From positions 6,726-30,927 of IMG/VR virus record IMGVR_UViG_3300030060_004465: DNA of 24,202 bases; one strand, 5' to 3'. How positions within the stretch are numbered: the first letter of the stretch is position 1; the number at the start of each line of letters is the position of its first letter. The DNA comes from a virus. Shown piece after piece: positions 16,405 to 23,184 of the stretch. The notes under the pieces were generated by a model. The model had not been told where the DNA came from. It worked only from the letters and a program-made list of their open reading frames with translations, and searched no databases. Made by a program: the position numbers and the translations under genes.

Positions 16405-17892
16405 ATGGCAAATACCTTAAAACTTAGAGGCGGTACTACAGCTGAGGTTGCCGCCGCTACTCTTGCTGAACGCGAGATTATGGTGGACACGACAAAAGAT
16501 GTAATTATTGTCGGTCCATCTAAAAAAGAAATGGCCGTTGCTAACGGCGGTACATATACCGGTAACTATACGTTTTCTGGTGATGTAACTATCAATGGAG
16601 GAACCACCTTTGGCTCCTCTATTAATGCTAATAATCTGCGGATTCAAAACGTTGCAACACCGACTGGTACTTCTGACGCTACAAACAAATCGTATGTAGA
16701 TGGTCAAATTACTTCCGTTCAAAACACAACGCTTCCCGGCAACGTGTTTTCAGCAGATAGCAGTATAACAATTACTGATAATAATCCTGGTGTTGGCGAC
16801 ATTAACCTTGCTATTACGCCTGCAAGTGTTACTACCGCCAAGCTTGCTACTAACAGTGTTACTACAGATAAAATTGTAGATAATAGCGTTACTGGTGCCA
16901 AGTTTGCTAATAATAGTATTACCACAGCCAAGATCCAAGACCAAGCTGTAACCTCAGCAAAGATTGCTGTTTCGGCTGTTACTTCTAATCGTATTAATGC
17001 TGGTGCAGTAGGTACTACTAAACTTGCTGATGCAAGTATTACTGCACTGAAAATTGCTTCTAATGCAGTAACAACGGATAAGATTCAAAATGGTGCTGTT
17101 ACTACTGCAAAAATTGACACTGGACTATTAGCTTCTCATGCTGCTGAAGCTGCGGCTGCGGCTGCCAGTGCAACTGCTGCTGCTGGTAGTGCAACAGCTG
17201 CGGCTACATCTGCTGCGGCTGCTGCGGCTGCATTCGATAATTTTGACGATACTTACCTAGGTCAAAAAGCTAGTGACCCTACAACCGATAACGACGGTGA
17301 TGCACTGACTGCAGGAGACTTGTACTTCAACACAACTGCTGGTGTAATGAAGGTATACACCGGCAGCGCATGGGTCATTACCTATGTGCCTGGTGAAGCT
17401 GTCAACATTACCAACGCTGCTAGTGGCAACTTAGCATCAACAAATGTCCAAGCTTCTCTGCAGGAGTTGCAAGGTGATATTGATACGCTGAACACTAACG
17501 TCAGTAGTAACGACACCGATATCGCAACAAACACAACTAACATTGCAACGAATGTAACTGACATCTCTAACCGAGTTGTCCAAACAGGTGCTACAGCATC
17601 CGCACAACTACCAGTAGGTACAACCGCACAACGAGACGGCACGCCTGCTACAGGCATGATCCGCTACAACAGCACGACAGCAGGTTTTGAAGGTTACGGA
17701 TCTGCTTGGGGAGCTATTGGTGGTGGCGCAACAGGCGCTGGTACAGATGCTTGGGCTATTGAACATGACAACACCATCACTACTTCTTACACAATTACTA
17801 CAGGTAAAAATGTAATTAGTGCTGGACCGATGACTGTTAACACAGGTGTTGTTGTAACAGTGCCTTCTGGATCGAATTGGGTGGTTGCTTAA
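16405..17892 (+). CDS. Second fibre-like structural protein with decapeptide repeats
   Basis: This 495-residue protein starts two bases after the fibre stop (TAATTATG). Domains in order: an N-terminal section (ANTLKLRGGTTAEVAAATLA) typical of cyanophage fibre proteins; a beta-rich part with NVATPTGTSDATNKSYVDGQ, a motif shared with many phage fibres; ten exact-period decapeptide repeats (residues 142-241); an Ala-rich helix (about 245-277); a LYFNTTAGVMKVYTGSAW motif; a heptad-like section with repeated TNxxxI units (about 358-390), probably a trimeric coiled coil; and a second short MIRYNSTTAGFEGYGSAW motif before a beta-strand C-terminus. It is likely a trimeric fibre or fibre extension. 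No collar or enzymatic domain is seen. Receptor specificity is unknown. Confidence 0.82.
   Translation: MANTLKLRGGTTAEVAAATLAEREIMVDTTKDVIIVGPSKKEMAVANGGTYTGNYTFSGDVTINGGTTFGSSINANNLRIQNVATPTGTSDATNKSYVDGQITSVQNTTLPGNVFSADSSITITDNNPGVGDINLAITPASVTTAKLATNSVTTDKIVDNSVTGAKFANNSITTAKIQDQAVTSAKIAVSAVTSNRINAGAVGTTKLADASITALKIASNAVTTDKIQNGAVTTAKIDTGLLASHAAEAAAAAASATAAAGSATAAATSAAAAAAAFDNFDDTYLGQKASDPTTDNDGDALTAGDLYFNTTAGVMKVYTGSAWVITYVPGEAVNITNAASGNLASTNVQASLQELQGDIDTLNTNVSSNDTDIATNTTNIATNVTDISNRVVQTGATASAQLPVGTTAQRDGTPATGMIRYNSTTAGFEGYGSAWGAIGGGATGAGTDAWAIEHDNTITTSYTITTGKNVISAGPMTVNTGVVVTVPSGSNWVVA
16828..17127 (+). repeat. Ten 30-base (decapeptide) tandem repeats
   Basis: Ten consecutive units of exactly 30 bases encode a ten-residue repeat with consensus (V/I)T(T/S)xK(I/L)xx(N/S/G)(A/S), for example VTTAKLATNS, VTTDKIVDNS and ITTAKIQDQA. 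There is no insertion or deletion through all ten. Synonymous codons vary, so the units are old rather than newly expanded. The period is that of a repetitive beta-structured shaft in a trimeric fibre. The repeats are followed at about 17140-17235 by a GCT/GCG-rich stretch encoding an Ala-rich helix. Confidence 0.92.
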
Positions 17893-17894
17893 TT

Positions 17895-18539
17895 ATGGGA
17901 ATTAAACTTAACGCTGCTACGTCTGGCTCGATTGAGCTAAACGTTCCTGCAGTATGTGATGGCAACTTAACTTATACACTGCCAGGGCTACCTGGCGGTG
18001 CTAATCAAGTACTGCAAACTGATGGATCAAACAACTTAACTTTTTCTAATACCAGTATGCCAAGCAGCGGCACGATTGCCGTTGAAGAGTCTGGCAATAT
18101 TTTGCAGGTAGTAGAAGGCACTTCACAGACAGGAGTGGTAACTACTGCTTTGACATATGTAGATTCTGGTTTGTCTGCCACCATTACGCCAAAAAGTACA
18201 AGCAGCAAAATTTTGGTTTTGGTACACCATGCTGTTCAGTGGGTAGTTTCTGGTGGCACTACGGCGAACGGAATGGGGTTAAGAGTTCTAAGGGATACAA
18301 CCACTGTTTATCAATCGCCTGCTGTCGGCGTGAATCCGTTTGCAAAATACGATTCTGCGATGGCAACAAATATTGATATCTACTCTATTTCGTTTACCGA
18401 TTCTCCTAGTACGACTAGCGCGATTACGTATAAGTGCCAAGGCAGACCATATGGCAGTAACTGCACTGTAACTCTAACTAGAAGTTCTGACGCTATCCCA
18501 TCAACATCCAAAATTACGTTATTGGAGATTCGCGGATGA
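17895..18539 (+). CDS. Putative virion adhesin, cassette 1
   Basis: This 214-residue protein begins MGIKLNAATSGSIELNVPAV, with LPGGANQVLQTDGSNNLTFS at residues 33-52. The N-terminus is shared with the protein at 18861 and resembles the start of many cyanophage structural proteins; it probably docks the protein to the particle. The C-terminal half (from NILQVVEGTSQ, through ITPKSTSSKILVLVHHAVQW, to SKITLLEIRG) is a beta-sandwich-like domain also shared with 18861. The start ATG follows the preceding stop by two bases, and its end overlaps the next gene (ATGATAA junction). An in-frame ATG at 17877 lies inside the previous gene and was not chosen. A host-surface-binding role is inferred from neighbours. 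Confidence 0.72.
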   Translation: MGIKLNAATSGSIELNVPAVCDGNLTYTLPGLPGGANQVLQTDGSNNLTFSNTSMPSSGTIAVEESGNILQVVEGTSQTGVVTTALTYVDSGLSATITPKSTSSKILVLVHHAVQWVVSGGTTANGMGLRVLRDTTTVYQSPAVGVNPFAKYDSAMATNIDIYSISFTDSPSTTSAITYKCQGRPYGSNCTVTLTRSSDAIPSTSKITLLEIRG

Positions 18540-18871
18540 TAAATACAATTACAAAGGTAGAAGCTCTTAATTCACTGCGGCCTGGAGCTGAATGGGTGTT
18601 AAGAGGTGATGAATTGACTTGGATAGATTCTAATCAATCCGAACCTACGTCTAACGACATAGATGCTGAAATTGTGCGGCTTACAGAATTAGCACCTTGG
18701 AATGCACTACGTGAAAAACGTGATGAATTACTTGCTAAAACTGACTACGCAGCTCTAAGAGATACAGCACTTACTGATGCTATGAGGAACTATCGTCAGG
18801 CCCTACGTGACCTACCTGCAAATACATCAGACCCTGCAAACCCTACCTGGCCTGAATTAGATGTCAATTAG
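18536..18871 (+). CDS. Phage tail assembly chaperone-like protein, copy 1
   Basis: The 111-residue protein has the C-terminal pattern of phage tail/fibre assembly chaperone proteins (the Phage_tail_APC type, named from memory): LREKRDELLAKTDYAALRD, then MRNYRQALRDLPANTSDPAN and a final PTWPEL. The N-terminal half (EALNSLRPGAEWVLRGDELT) is different from the other two copies in the window, as expected if it recognises a particular partner. It starts within the last codons of the preceding adhesin (4-base overlap) and its end overlaps the next adhesin by 11 bases. This arrangement suggests that it helps fold or attach the adhesin encoded just before it. Probably cytoplasmic; whether it ends up in the virion is unclear. 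Confidence 0.75.
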   Translation: MINTITKVEALNSLRPGAEWVLRGDELTWIDSNQSEPTSNDIDAEIVRLTELAPWNALREKRDELLAKTDYAALRDTALTDAMRNYRQALRDLPANTSDPANPTWPELDVN

Positions 18872-19601
18872 ATTAAAAGCAGCTGCAGGTGGTGGTTCAG
18901 TTGAACTAGACGTACCTAATACAGTTAACTCAGATATAGCACTAACTGTACCAGCTACAGCTGGTGAGATTATTGCTAAAGACGGTAATGGAAATATTGA
19001 CGTAACTAAGATCAATTCATTGACTTACCCAAGTTCAGACGGATCTGCAGGTCAATTTTTAAAAACCAACGGATCAGGTGCACTGTCTTTTGACGATGTG
19101 ACGACTGGTAAGGTTTTGCAGGTTGTTTACAATCAAGAACAACTTACATCTTCTGTTTCTACAAGTCCTACTTCTTGGAGTGAGATTACAGATTTAGCAA
19201 CTTCTGTTACTCCAGTTGGTACTAATAGTAAATTCTATGTACAAGTACGGTGGAATGGAGAGCTATCTTCTACAACTAACTGGGATATGGTATTTGCTGC
19301 AGGTACGTCTAATCCACCTAGCCAGCATTTAGGTTTCAATATGGGTTCTACTCACCCAGTAGGTTCATCCACTATTTTTCAAAACTACCATCTTTCAGAC
19401 TCTAATAGTACACCAGAATCTACTTTCTATAGCCATCTTTTTACAGGGTTAGGTAATTCAACCTTTACTATGAAATTTTTTGCAATGCAATCTGGCACTG
19501 TAACAGCCACTCTGTACACGAACCGCACGGTAGGTGACGTTAGTTCTCAGCATTATGAACGACTATCGTCTTCCATGATTGTCTGGGAGATTGCAGCATG
19601 A
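18861..19601 (+). CDS. Putative virion adhesin, cassette 2 (paralogue of 17895)
   Basis: This 246-residue protein shares its N-terminus (MSIRLKAAAGGGSVELDVPN and a GQFLKTNGSGALSFDD motif) and the layout of its C-terminal beta domain (GKVLQVVYNQEQ near the start, SSSMIVWEIAA at the end) with the protein at 17895. The middle (about residues 100-235) differs. The shared ends and variable middle suggest a common docking and folding scaffold with changed binding surface. The ATG at 18861 overlaps the preceding chaperone-like gene by 11 bases; its own end overlaps the next chaperone-like gene by 4 bases. No signal peptide, so it is a cytoplasmically assembled virion part, not a secreted protein. 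Function inferred. Confidence 0.72.
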   Translation: MSIRLKAAAGGGSVELDVPNTVNSDIALTVPATAGEIIAKDGNGNIDVTKINSLTYPSSDGSAGQFLKTNGSGALSFDDVTTGKVLQVVYNQEQLTSSVSTSPTSWSEITDLATSVTPVGTNSKFYVQVRWNGELSSTTNWDMVFAAGTSNPPSQHLGFNMGSTHPVGSSTIFQNYHLSDSNSTPESTFYSHLFTGLGNSTFTMKFFAMQSGTVTATLYTNRTVGDVSSQHYERLSSSMIVWEIAA

Positions 19602-19930
19602 ACCATCAAGCTATTTACAACAAATATCCAGAAGTTGTTCGGATACACGATCAAAAAGATGGGTCTTGTATTGCTTATGATAAAGATGGAAACGTAGTTA
19701 ACGTTGACGTTTTTATTATTGATGACGAGACTAAGCTTGTTGAAAAAGAAATGTATTTTTCTTGGCTTAGAAATAAGCGAAATCGACTACTATCTGAAAC
19801 TGATTATCTTGCACTGTCAGATGTTACTATTTCAAATGATATGAAAGTATATCGACAAGCTTTGCGGGATCTACCTGCAAACACTGCTAACCCAGCCAAC
19901 CCTGTTTGGCCTACTAAACCGGGAGCCTAA
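19598..19930 (+). CDS. Phage tail assembly chaperone-like protein, copy 2
   Basis: This 110-residue protein carries the same C-terminal module as the proteins at 18536 and 21195: LRNKRNRLLSETDYLALSD, MKVYRQALRDLPANTANPAN and PVWPTKPG. Its N-terminal half (PEVVRIHDQKDGSCIAYDKD, then VNVDVFIIDDETKLVEKEMY) differs from both. It begins within the end of the preceding adhesin (4-base overlap), which pairs it with that gene. Identity with copy 1 is highest from YRQALRDLPANT onward, at protein and DNA level. It is probably the dedicated assembly partner of the adhesin at 18861. Confidence 0.75.
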   Translation: MNHQAIYNKYPEVVRIHDQKDGSCIAYDKDGNVVNVDVFIIDDETKLVEKEMYFSWLRNKRNRLLSETDYLALSDVTISNDMKVYRQALRDLPANTANPANPVWPTKPGA

Positions 19931-19932
19931 TT

Positions 19933-20361
19933 ATGAGTAGATTAAAAGTAAACCGCTTAGAAAACACATCTACAGCCAGCGGTGGTATTGATATTGATAC
20001 CAATGGTGATGTAGAAATTGATGGGGCTCTTCGCGTTGAGAGTCGTGTTGAAAATAAAGTCTTAAGTAATAGTGTTGGTAATACAAGCATTAATATTGGT
20101 ACTAATAACTATTTTACTCAACAAATTGATGGCAACATAACACTTGCTTTTACAGGTCAATTTGCAGGAAGTGGTTATGCCCAATCATGGGTTATGGAGA
20201 TTGACCATGTTTCAGGAAATATAAATTGGCCTGCTGCTGTTAAGTGGCCTGGTGATACGGCACCAACTCTTACTGCAGCAAAGAAACACCTTTTTATGTT
20301 TGTCACTGATGATGGAGGCACTACAATTAATGGCGCTTGTTTAAAAGATTATGTGAGTTAA
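19933..20361 (+). CDS. Fibre-type structural protein, cassette 3 part A
   Basis: This 142-residue protein opens with SRLKVNRLENTSTASGGIDI followed by NGDVEIDGALRVES, an N-terminal module common in cyanophage fibre proteins. Its C-terminal 85 residues (NNYFTQQIDGNITLAF, GNINWPAAVKWPGDTAPTL, KKHLFMFVTDDGGTTINGA) form a beta domain also familiar from phage fibres. The start follows the preceding stop by two bases (TAATTATG), and the stop is two bases before the next ATG. It may work with the next gene as a two-part adhesin sharing one chaperone. No enzymatic motif. Confidence 0.75.
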   Translation: MSRLKVNRLENTSTASGGIDIDTNGDVEIDGALRVESRVENKVLSNSVGNTSINIGTNNYFTQQIDGNITLAFTGQFAGSGYAQSWVMEIDHVSGNINWPAAVKWPGDTAPTLTAAKKHLFMFVTDDGGTTINGACLKDYVS

Positions 20362-20363
20362 AA

Positions 20364-21191
20364 ATGGATCCTACTTCATTTAATCTTTTTGCAGGTAGTA
20401 GTTATAGTAGTGGTGGTGGGCCTAGTCTTGAAAGTGGTTGGTATCCAATGTTTGCTGTTAAAAATTTTAACGCAAGTCAGGATTCAATTCCAGCTCCCGA
20501 TTCTGAATACGGGATGAGAAATGCCCTGCAATTCAATACATCTGCTACAACCGCACTTAATGGTTCAGAGTCTCTTGCAACCATAATTAACATACTTGAC
20601 GCCTCTAAGTACACTTGTAATCCTGCGTTTAAAACTTCTACCACTTATATCAGTGGTTTTCAAATCAAGCACTATCAAAATGCAAGCACTCTTTATGACG
20701 AGTGCGAAGCAACATGGAATGGTACAGGTTTTAATATTTATGATCACGCTTGTAGTGTTCAATCAAACTTATCGTATGCACTCCCTTCACAAGTTGGCAC
20801 TATTCAAACGGCTACAGTAAATGGTACAAACGTCTTTACAAGTTTAAGCCAACGTGTCTTTATTAACTGCAGCACCAGATCCTCACGTACAGGTAGCGAT
20901 AACTGGGCAACTGACTTTGGTGATTATGTCTTTTTAGGTGTAACCAACAAAAATCATACATCTATTAACGGTGATAGTCTTGACAGTGCTTGGTCAACAC
21001 AAAATGGTATAGCTTTTGGTTTGTCAGATTCAGATGGAGCCCCAACATCTGGTCAATCACCAATGCTTGGGATTAGTAGACGAAATGCCAATTACCCAAG
21101 TTTATTTACGAACTGGCAAGAACGAACAGGTAGCGGACATGGTGGCCGTACAACATCTGGTTATTCTATTGTGTATGGAAAGGTAATTTAA
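20364..21191 (+). CDS. Putative structural or adhesin protein, cassette 3 part B
   Basis: This 275-residue protein starts MDPTSFNLFAGSSYSSGGGP. A TTG upstream at 20337 would overlap the preceding gene and is less likely. The body is rich in Ser, Thr, Asn, Gly and aromatic residues without charged runs, membrane segments or signal peptide, as in phage receptor-binding proteins. It has sections such as GDYVFLGVTNKNHTSINGDS and a Gly/Arg/Thr-rich C-terminus ending SIVYGKVI. I do not recognise a specific domain. It lies between a fibre-type protein and the third chaperone-like gene, which argues for a host-contact role. Four Cys occur, which is unusual among its neighbours. Confidence 0.68.
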   Translation: MDPTSFNLFAGSSYSSGGGPSLESGWYPMFAVKNFNASQDSIPAPDSEYGMRNALQFNTSATTALNGSESLATIINILDASKYTCNPAFKTSTTYISGFQIKHYQNASTLYDECEATWNGTGFNIYDHACSVQSNLSYALPSQVGTIQTATVNGTNVFTSLSQRVFINCSTRSSRTGSDNWATDFGDYVFLGVTNKNHTSINGDSLDSAWSTQNGIAFGLSDSDGAPTSGQSPMLGISRRNANYPSLFTNWQERTGSGHGGRTTSGYSIVYGKVI

Positions 21192-21194
21192 TTT

Positions 21195-21623
21195 ATGAAT
21201 ATTGTACTTACTGCTTCAGAGTCAATTGTAACTGAAGCTGCTTTCAAAGAAGCAAACAAAAATACATCGTTTTCTAGCATTCTATTGGATGAAGATCTCA
21301 AAGGATTTGGAGCAGCTTTGTTGCATTCGTCTAGCCAACCAACTGCTGAACCTGGCAAAAAAGTTGTCGCAGACGGCATCCAAGAGGTCGATGGAAAATG
21401 GTATGAAAAATGGGCAGTAGTTGACATGACCGCTGACGATACTGCGGCTGTGGCAAATACTGTACGTAAGGATCGCAACCTGCTTTTACAGGACAGTGAT
21501 TGGACACAGGTTGGTGATTCAACTGTTGCAGACACTTGGAAACCTTACCGTCAAGCACTACGTGACATTCCGCAAGCTGCAGGATTCCCTCACGCTGTTA
21601 CTTGGCCAACTAAACCTAATTAA
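21195..21623 (+). CDS. Phage tail assembly chaperone-like protein, copy 3
   Basis: This 142-residue protein is the longest of the three chaperone-like copies. The C-terminal module is RKDRNLLLQDSDWTQVGDST, KPYRQALRDIPQAAGFPHAV and TWPTKPN, the form most common in T4-like and T7-like cyanophages. The N-terminal part (SESIVTEAAFKEANKNTSFS, then VDGKWYEKWAVVDM) is unlike copies 1 and 2. The ATG follows the previous stop by three bases with no Shine-Dalgarno. It closes the adhesin block and probably serves the preceding one or two structural proteins, or the main fibre. The family name is from memory of the conserved C-terminus. Confidence 0.78.
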   Translation: MNIVLTASESIVTEAAFKEANKNTSFSSILLDEDLKGFGAALLHSSSQPTAEPGKKVVADGIQEVDGKWYEKWAVVDMTADDTAAVANTVRKDRNLLLQDSDWTQVGDSTVADTWKPYRQALRDIPQAAGFPHAVTWPTKPN

Positions 21624-21628
21624 TTATT

Positions 21629-21790
21629 ATGATTACTCTTATTCGCCCACTACTATTTTCATTTCTGCAATCCGACCGTGTTAAGCGCTTGATTGTTGAG
21701 ATGCTAGAAAAACTTGCTGAGTCAACTGATAACGATATCGACGACAAGGCAGTTGAATTTGTACGTAACGGTCTATTCCCAGCTAAGTAA
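21629..21790 (+). CDS. Small conserved-type protein, 53 aa
   Basis: This encodes 53 residues: an N-terminal hydrophobic section (MITLIRPLLFSFLQSDRVKR), an amphipathic helix (LIVEMLEKLAESTDNDIDD) and a tail VEFVRNGLFPAK. Short proteins of this pattern, with TDN-x-IDD and FVRxxLF, are familiar from marine phage genomes, but I know of no assigned function. The hydrophobic part is short for a full membrane span; peripheral membrane association is possible. The stop shares one base with the next start (TAATG), so it is translationally coupled to the proline-rich membrane protein. In T7 the region after the fibre gene codes for holin, so a lysis-related role could be considered, but nothing in the sequence proves it. 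Confidence 0.65.
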   Translation: MITLIRPLLFSFLQSDRVKRLIVEMLEKLAESTDNDIDDKAVEFVRNGLFPAK

Positions 21791-22224
21791 TGGAATGGGG
21801 AGAACCACCGTTACTTCCCTCTGTAACGCTCCCTGAGCCACCTAAACTGCCTGGACCTGTACTTGATATACCACAGGCAGATATACCGTCTTATACGCCC
21901 TTAGTGGTGCCACCTAGCGACCTTAAGCCACCTCCAGGAATTAAACCTAGCGGTAAGCCGAGTGCACCACCTAAGCCACAGATACCTGTAGTACAACCAC
22001 CACAGATACAGCCACCTGAAGTCCGAACATTGGATGTACCAGGTACTGATATTGAGGTTCCTGTACCTAGCGGTGAAATTCTCGTCACTGCTGCCACAAC
22101 AGCATTCGTATCAGTTGCTGCCACCTTATCTGCTACTGCACTTTTTAAATACCTAGTCACTTTATTGAAGCCTGTATTTAAGCAAGCATGGAGCAAGATA
22201 ACCAAAAAAAAAGTGAGTTCATAA
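21790..22224 (+). CDS. Proline-rich protein with C-terminal membrane segment
   Basis: This 144-residue protein has a very Pro-rich first two thirds (residues 5-90, with PPKPQIPVVQPPQIQPPEV), which must be extended and flexible, then a hydrophobic span at about residues 97-127 (ILVTAATTAFVSVAATLSAT, FKYLVTLL) and a basic tail (KQAWSKITKKKVSS). The layout, a long polyproline arm and a single C-terminal anchor, suggests a protein that reaches away from a membrane or particle. The last codons contain A9 (22204-22212), read here as Lys-Lys-Lys, and the gene overlaps the next ORF by 37 bases. A -1 slip on that run would fuse it to the next membrane protein. Its function is unknown; a lysis or spanin-like role is speculative. 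Confidence 0.72.
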   Translation: MEWGEPPLLPSVTLPEPPKLPGPVLDIPQADIPSYTPLVVPPSDLKPPPGIKPSGKPSAPPKPQIPVVQPPQIQPPEVRTLDVPGTDIEVPVPSGEILVTAATTAFVSVAATLSATALFKYLVTLLKPVFKQAWSKITKKKVSS

Positions 22225-22367
22225 AATTCATTGTCCTTGTCTGGTCTGCAGGTCTTTTGACGGCAAGTTATGCAGGGTGGATGGAAAAGATGGACCCTAC
22301 TTATGTCGCTTCAATTCTTAGCGGCACACTGGCAACCTTTTCAATTACAAGAGAAAAGAACAAATGA
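22188..22367 (+). CDS. Small membrane protein, holin candidate, 59 aa
   Basis: This 59-residue protein starts at the ATG at 22188 inside the previous gene and ends in an ATGA overlap with the next. It has a charged N-terminus (MEQDNQKKSE), a membrane segment at about residues 11-29 (FIKFIVLVWSAGLLTASYA), a short loop with DPTYV and a second, weaker hydrophobic section (ASILSGTLATFSI) before a basic end (TREKNK). Size and layout fit a small holin or similar inner-membrane protein, and T7 has its 67-residue holin just after the fibre gene. That comparison is by position and layout, not by sequence identity. It may also be made as a fusion with the preceding protein through frameshifting. Confidence 0.6.
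   Translation: MEQDNQKKSEFIKFIVLVWSAGLLTASYAGWMEKMDPTYVASILSGTLATFSITREKNK
22204..22212 (+). promoter_or_regulatory. A9 run, possible -1 frameshift site
   Basis: Nine A residues are read ACC AAA AAA AAA GTG in the proline-rich gene and include the slippery heptamer A AAA AAA. A -1 shift here leaves the 0 frame four codons before its stop and enters the frame of the 59-residue membrane protein, giving AGT GAG TTC ATA. The resulting protein would be about 197 residues with both membrane parts. No obvious strong stem-loop was identified just downstream, so the site is only a candidate. Confidence 0.4.
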
Positions 22368-22714
22368 AAGCAATTCTAGTCTTACTGATGCTAGCTACAC
22401 CTGTGTCGGCACAGACAGTTACTCCTAAATTTACACAAGGGAGTATGCAATCAAATACCACTACTACCACCAATATCACCAGGACTATTGACCAGGAGGT
22501 ACTTGGTGGCGCATATTCATCATGGTCAGGAACGAACGTAACTCCAAGCGGAGCTATTGGAGACGCAGCTACAACTTTCTCGGTAACAACACCTGGAGAT
22601 CAGTTTCAGCTGGAAATCACGGAGCGAGCAGCGGGGATTATCGAAAACATCGACATCACAGAAACCGTTACTCAAACTTCTACCACTACTTCATTGTCTG
22701 TCTTCTCTCAGTAA
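22364..22714 (+). CDS. Small exported protein with signal peptide
   Basis: This 116-residue protein has a clear signal peptide, MKAILVLLMLATPVSA, with probable cleavage before QT. The mature part is Thr/Ser-rich (SNTTTTTNITRTIDQEVLGG, then WSGTNVTPSGAIGDAATTFS) and likely all beta, with no Cys and no membrane segment. It should be exported to the periplasm or outer membrane by the host Sec system, which is unusual for virion assembly and suggests action on the host envelope, for instance in lysis or superinfection exclusion. The start lies in an ATGA overlap with the preceding ORF. Similar small exported proteins are familiar from marine cyanophages, but no function is known to me. Confidence 0.75.
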   Translation: MKAILVLLMLATPVSAQTVTPKFTQGSMQSNTTTTTNITRTIDQEVLGGAYSSWSGTNVTPSGAIGDAATTFSVTTPGDQFQLEITERAAGIIENIDITETVTQTSTTTSLSVFSQ

Positions 22715-23184
22715 GTCCAGCTTACGCAGAAGATGCTCCAGAGGTTTACAACACATCTAATCCAGTGGCAGCAGCTACTGGCAACGTAACTAACCAAGCC
22801 GTTCAGTTTCAGAACAACGGTGCACCGTCCAGACAGTATTTTCACGGAAACAACTCCTGTAACGGCACCACCTTGTCATTTAGTCCCTTTTACATGGGGA
22901 ATGACACAACTCCTATGGAGCCTTCCGGTTATGTCAAAGGAAACAACTGGGGAGCACAGCTGAGTCTTTCTGTACCGCTTGACGGCGGCATGGTTGAAAC
23001 GTGTAAGCAAATAGCAAGACGACATGAACAAAAGATGCGTCTTGACTATGAATTAGTTCGCGCATTGAAGTGCACGGAAATAATGAAAAGCGGCTTTACG
23101 TTTCGCCCTGGCAGCCGTGTAGCGGTCTTATGTCAGGACATCGTGCCGATTGTACTAATCGACAAACGAGATCTCAACTGGTAA
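22522..23184 (+). CDS. Second exported-type protein, start uncertain
   Basis: The protein after the signal-like stretch FIVCLLSVSPAYA, cleaved before EDAPE, is about 150 residues, with NVTNQAVQFQNNGAPSRQYF, SFSPFYMGNDTTP, four Cys, and a C-terminal section that includes FTFRPGSRVAVLCQDIVPIV. This looks like a conserved marine phage periplasmic protein. The start is odd. The only in-frame ATG (22522) lies 51 codons before the signal sequence inside the previous gene and adds a very basic, unlikely N-terminus; between it and the signal sequence there is no ATG, GTG, TTG or CTG, only ATT at 22693. The true start may be that ATT, or translation may come from the previous gene. The four Cys suggest disulphides in the periplasm. 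Coordinates given are the AUG-bounded frame; the trusted part is about 22690-23184. Confidence 0.7.
   Translation: MVRNERNSKRSYWRRSYNFLGNNTWRSVSAGNHGASSGDYRKHRHHRNRYSNFYHYFIVCLLSVSPAYAEDAPEVYNTSNPVAAATGNVTNQAVQFQNNGAPSRQYFHGNNSCNGTTLSFSPFYMGNDTTPMEPSGYVKGNNWGAQLSLSVPLDGGMVETCKQIARRHEQKMRLDYELVRALKCTEIMKSGFTFRPGSRVAVLCQDIVPIVLIDKRDLNW

Noticed and set aside
17140-17235. GCT/GCG microsatellite as a noncoding or phase-variation tract
   Set aside because: It is a mixed-codon Ala-rich helix following the decapeptide repeats, not a pure tandem repeat.
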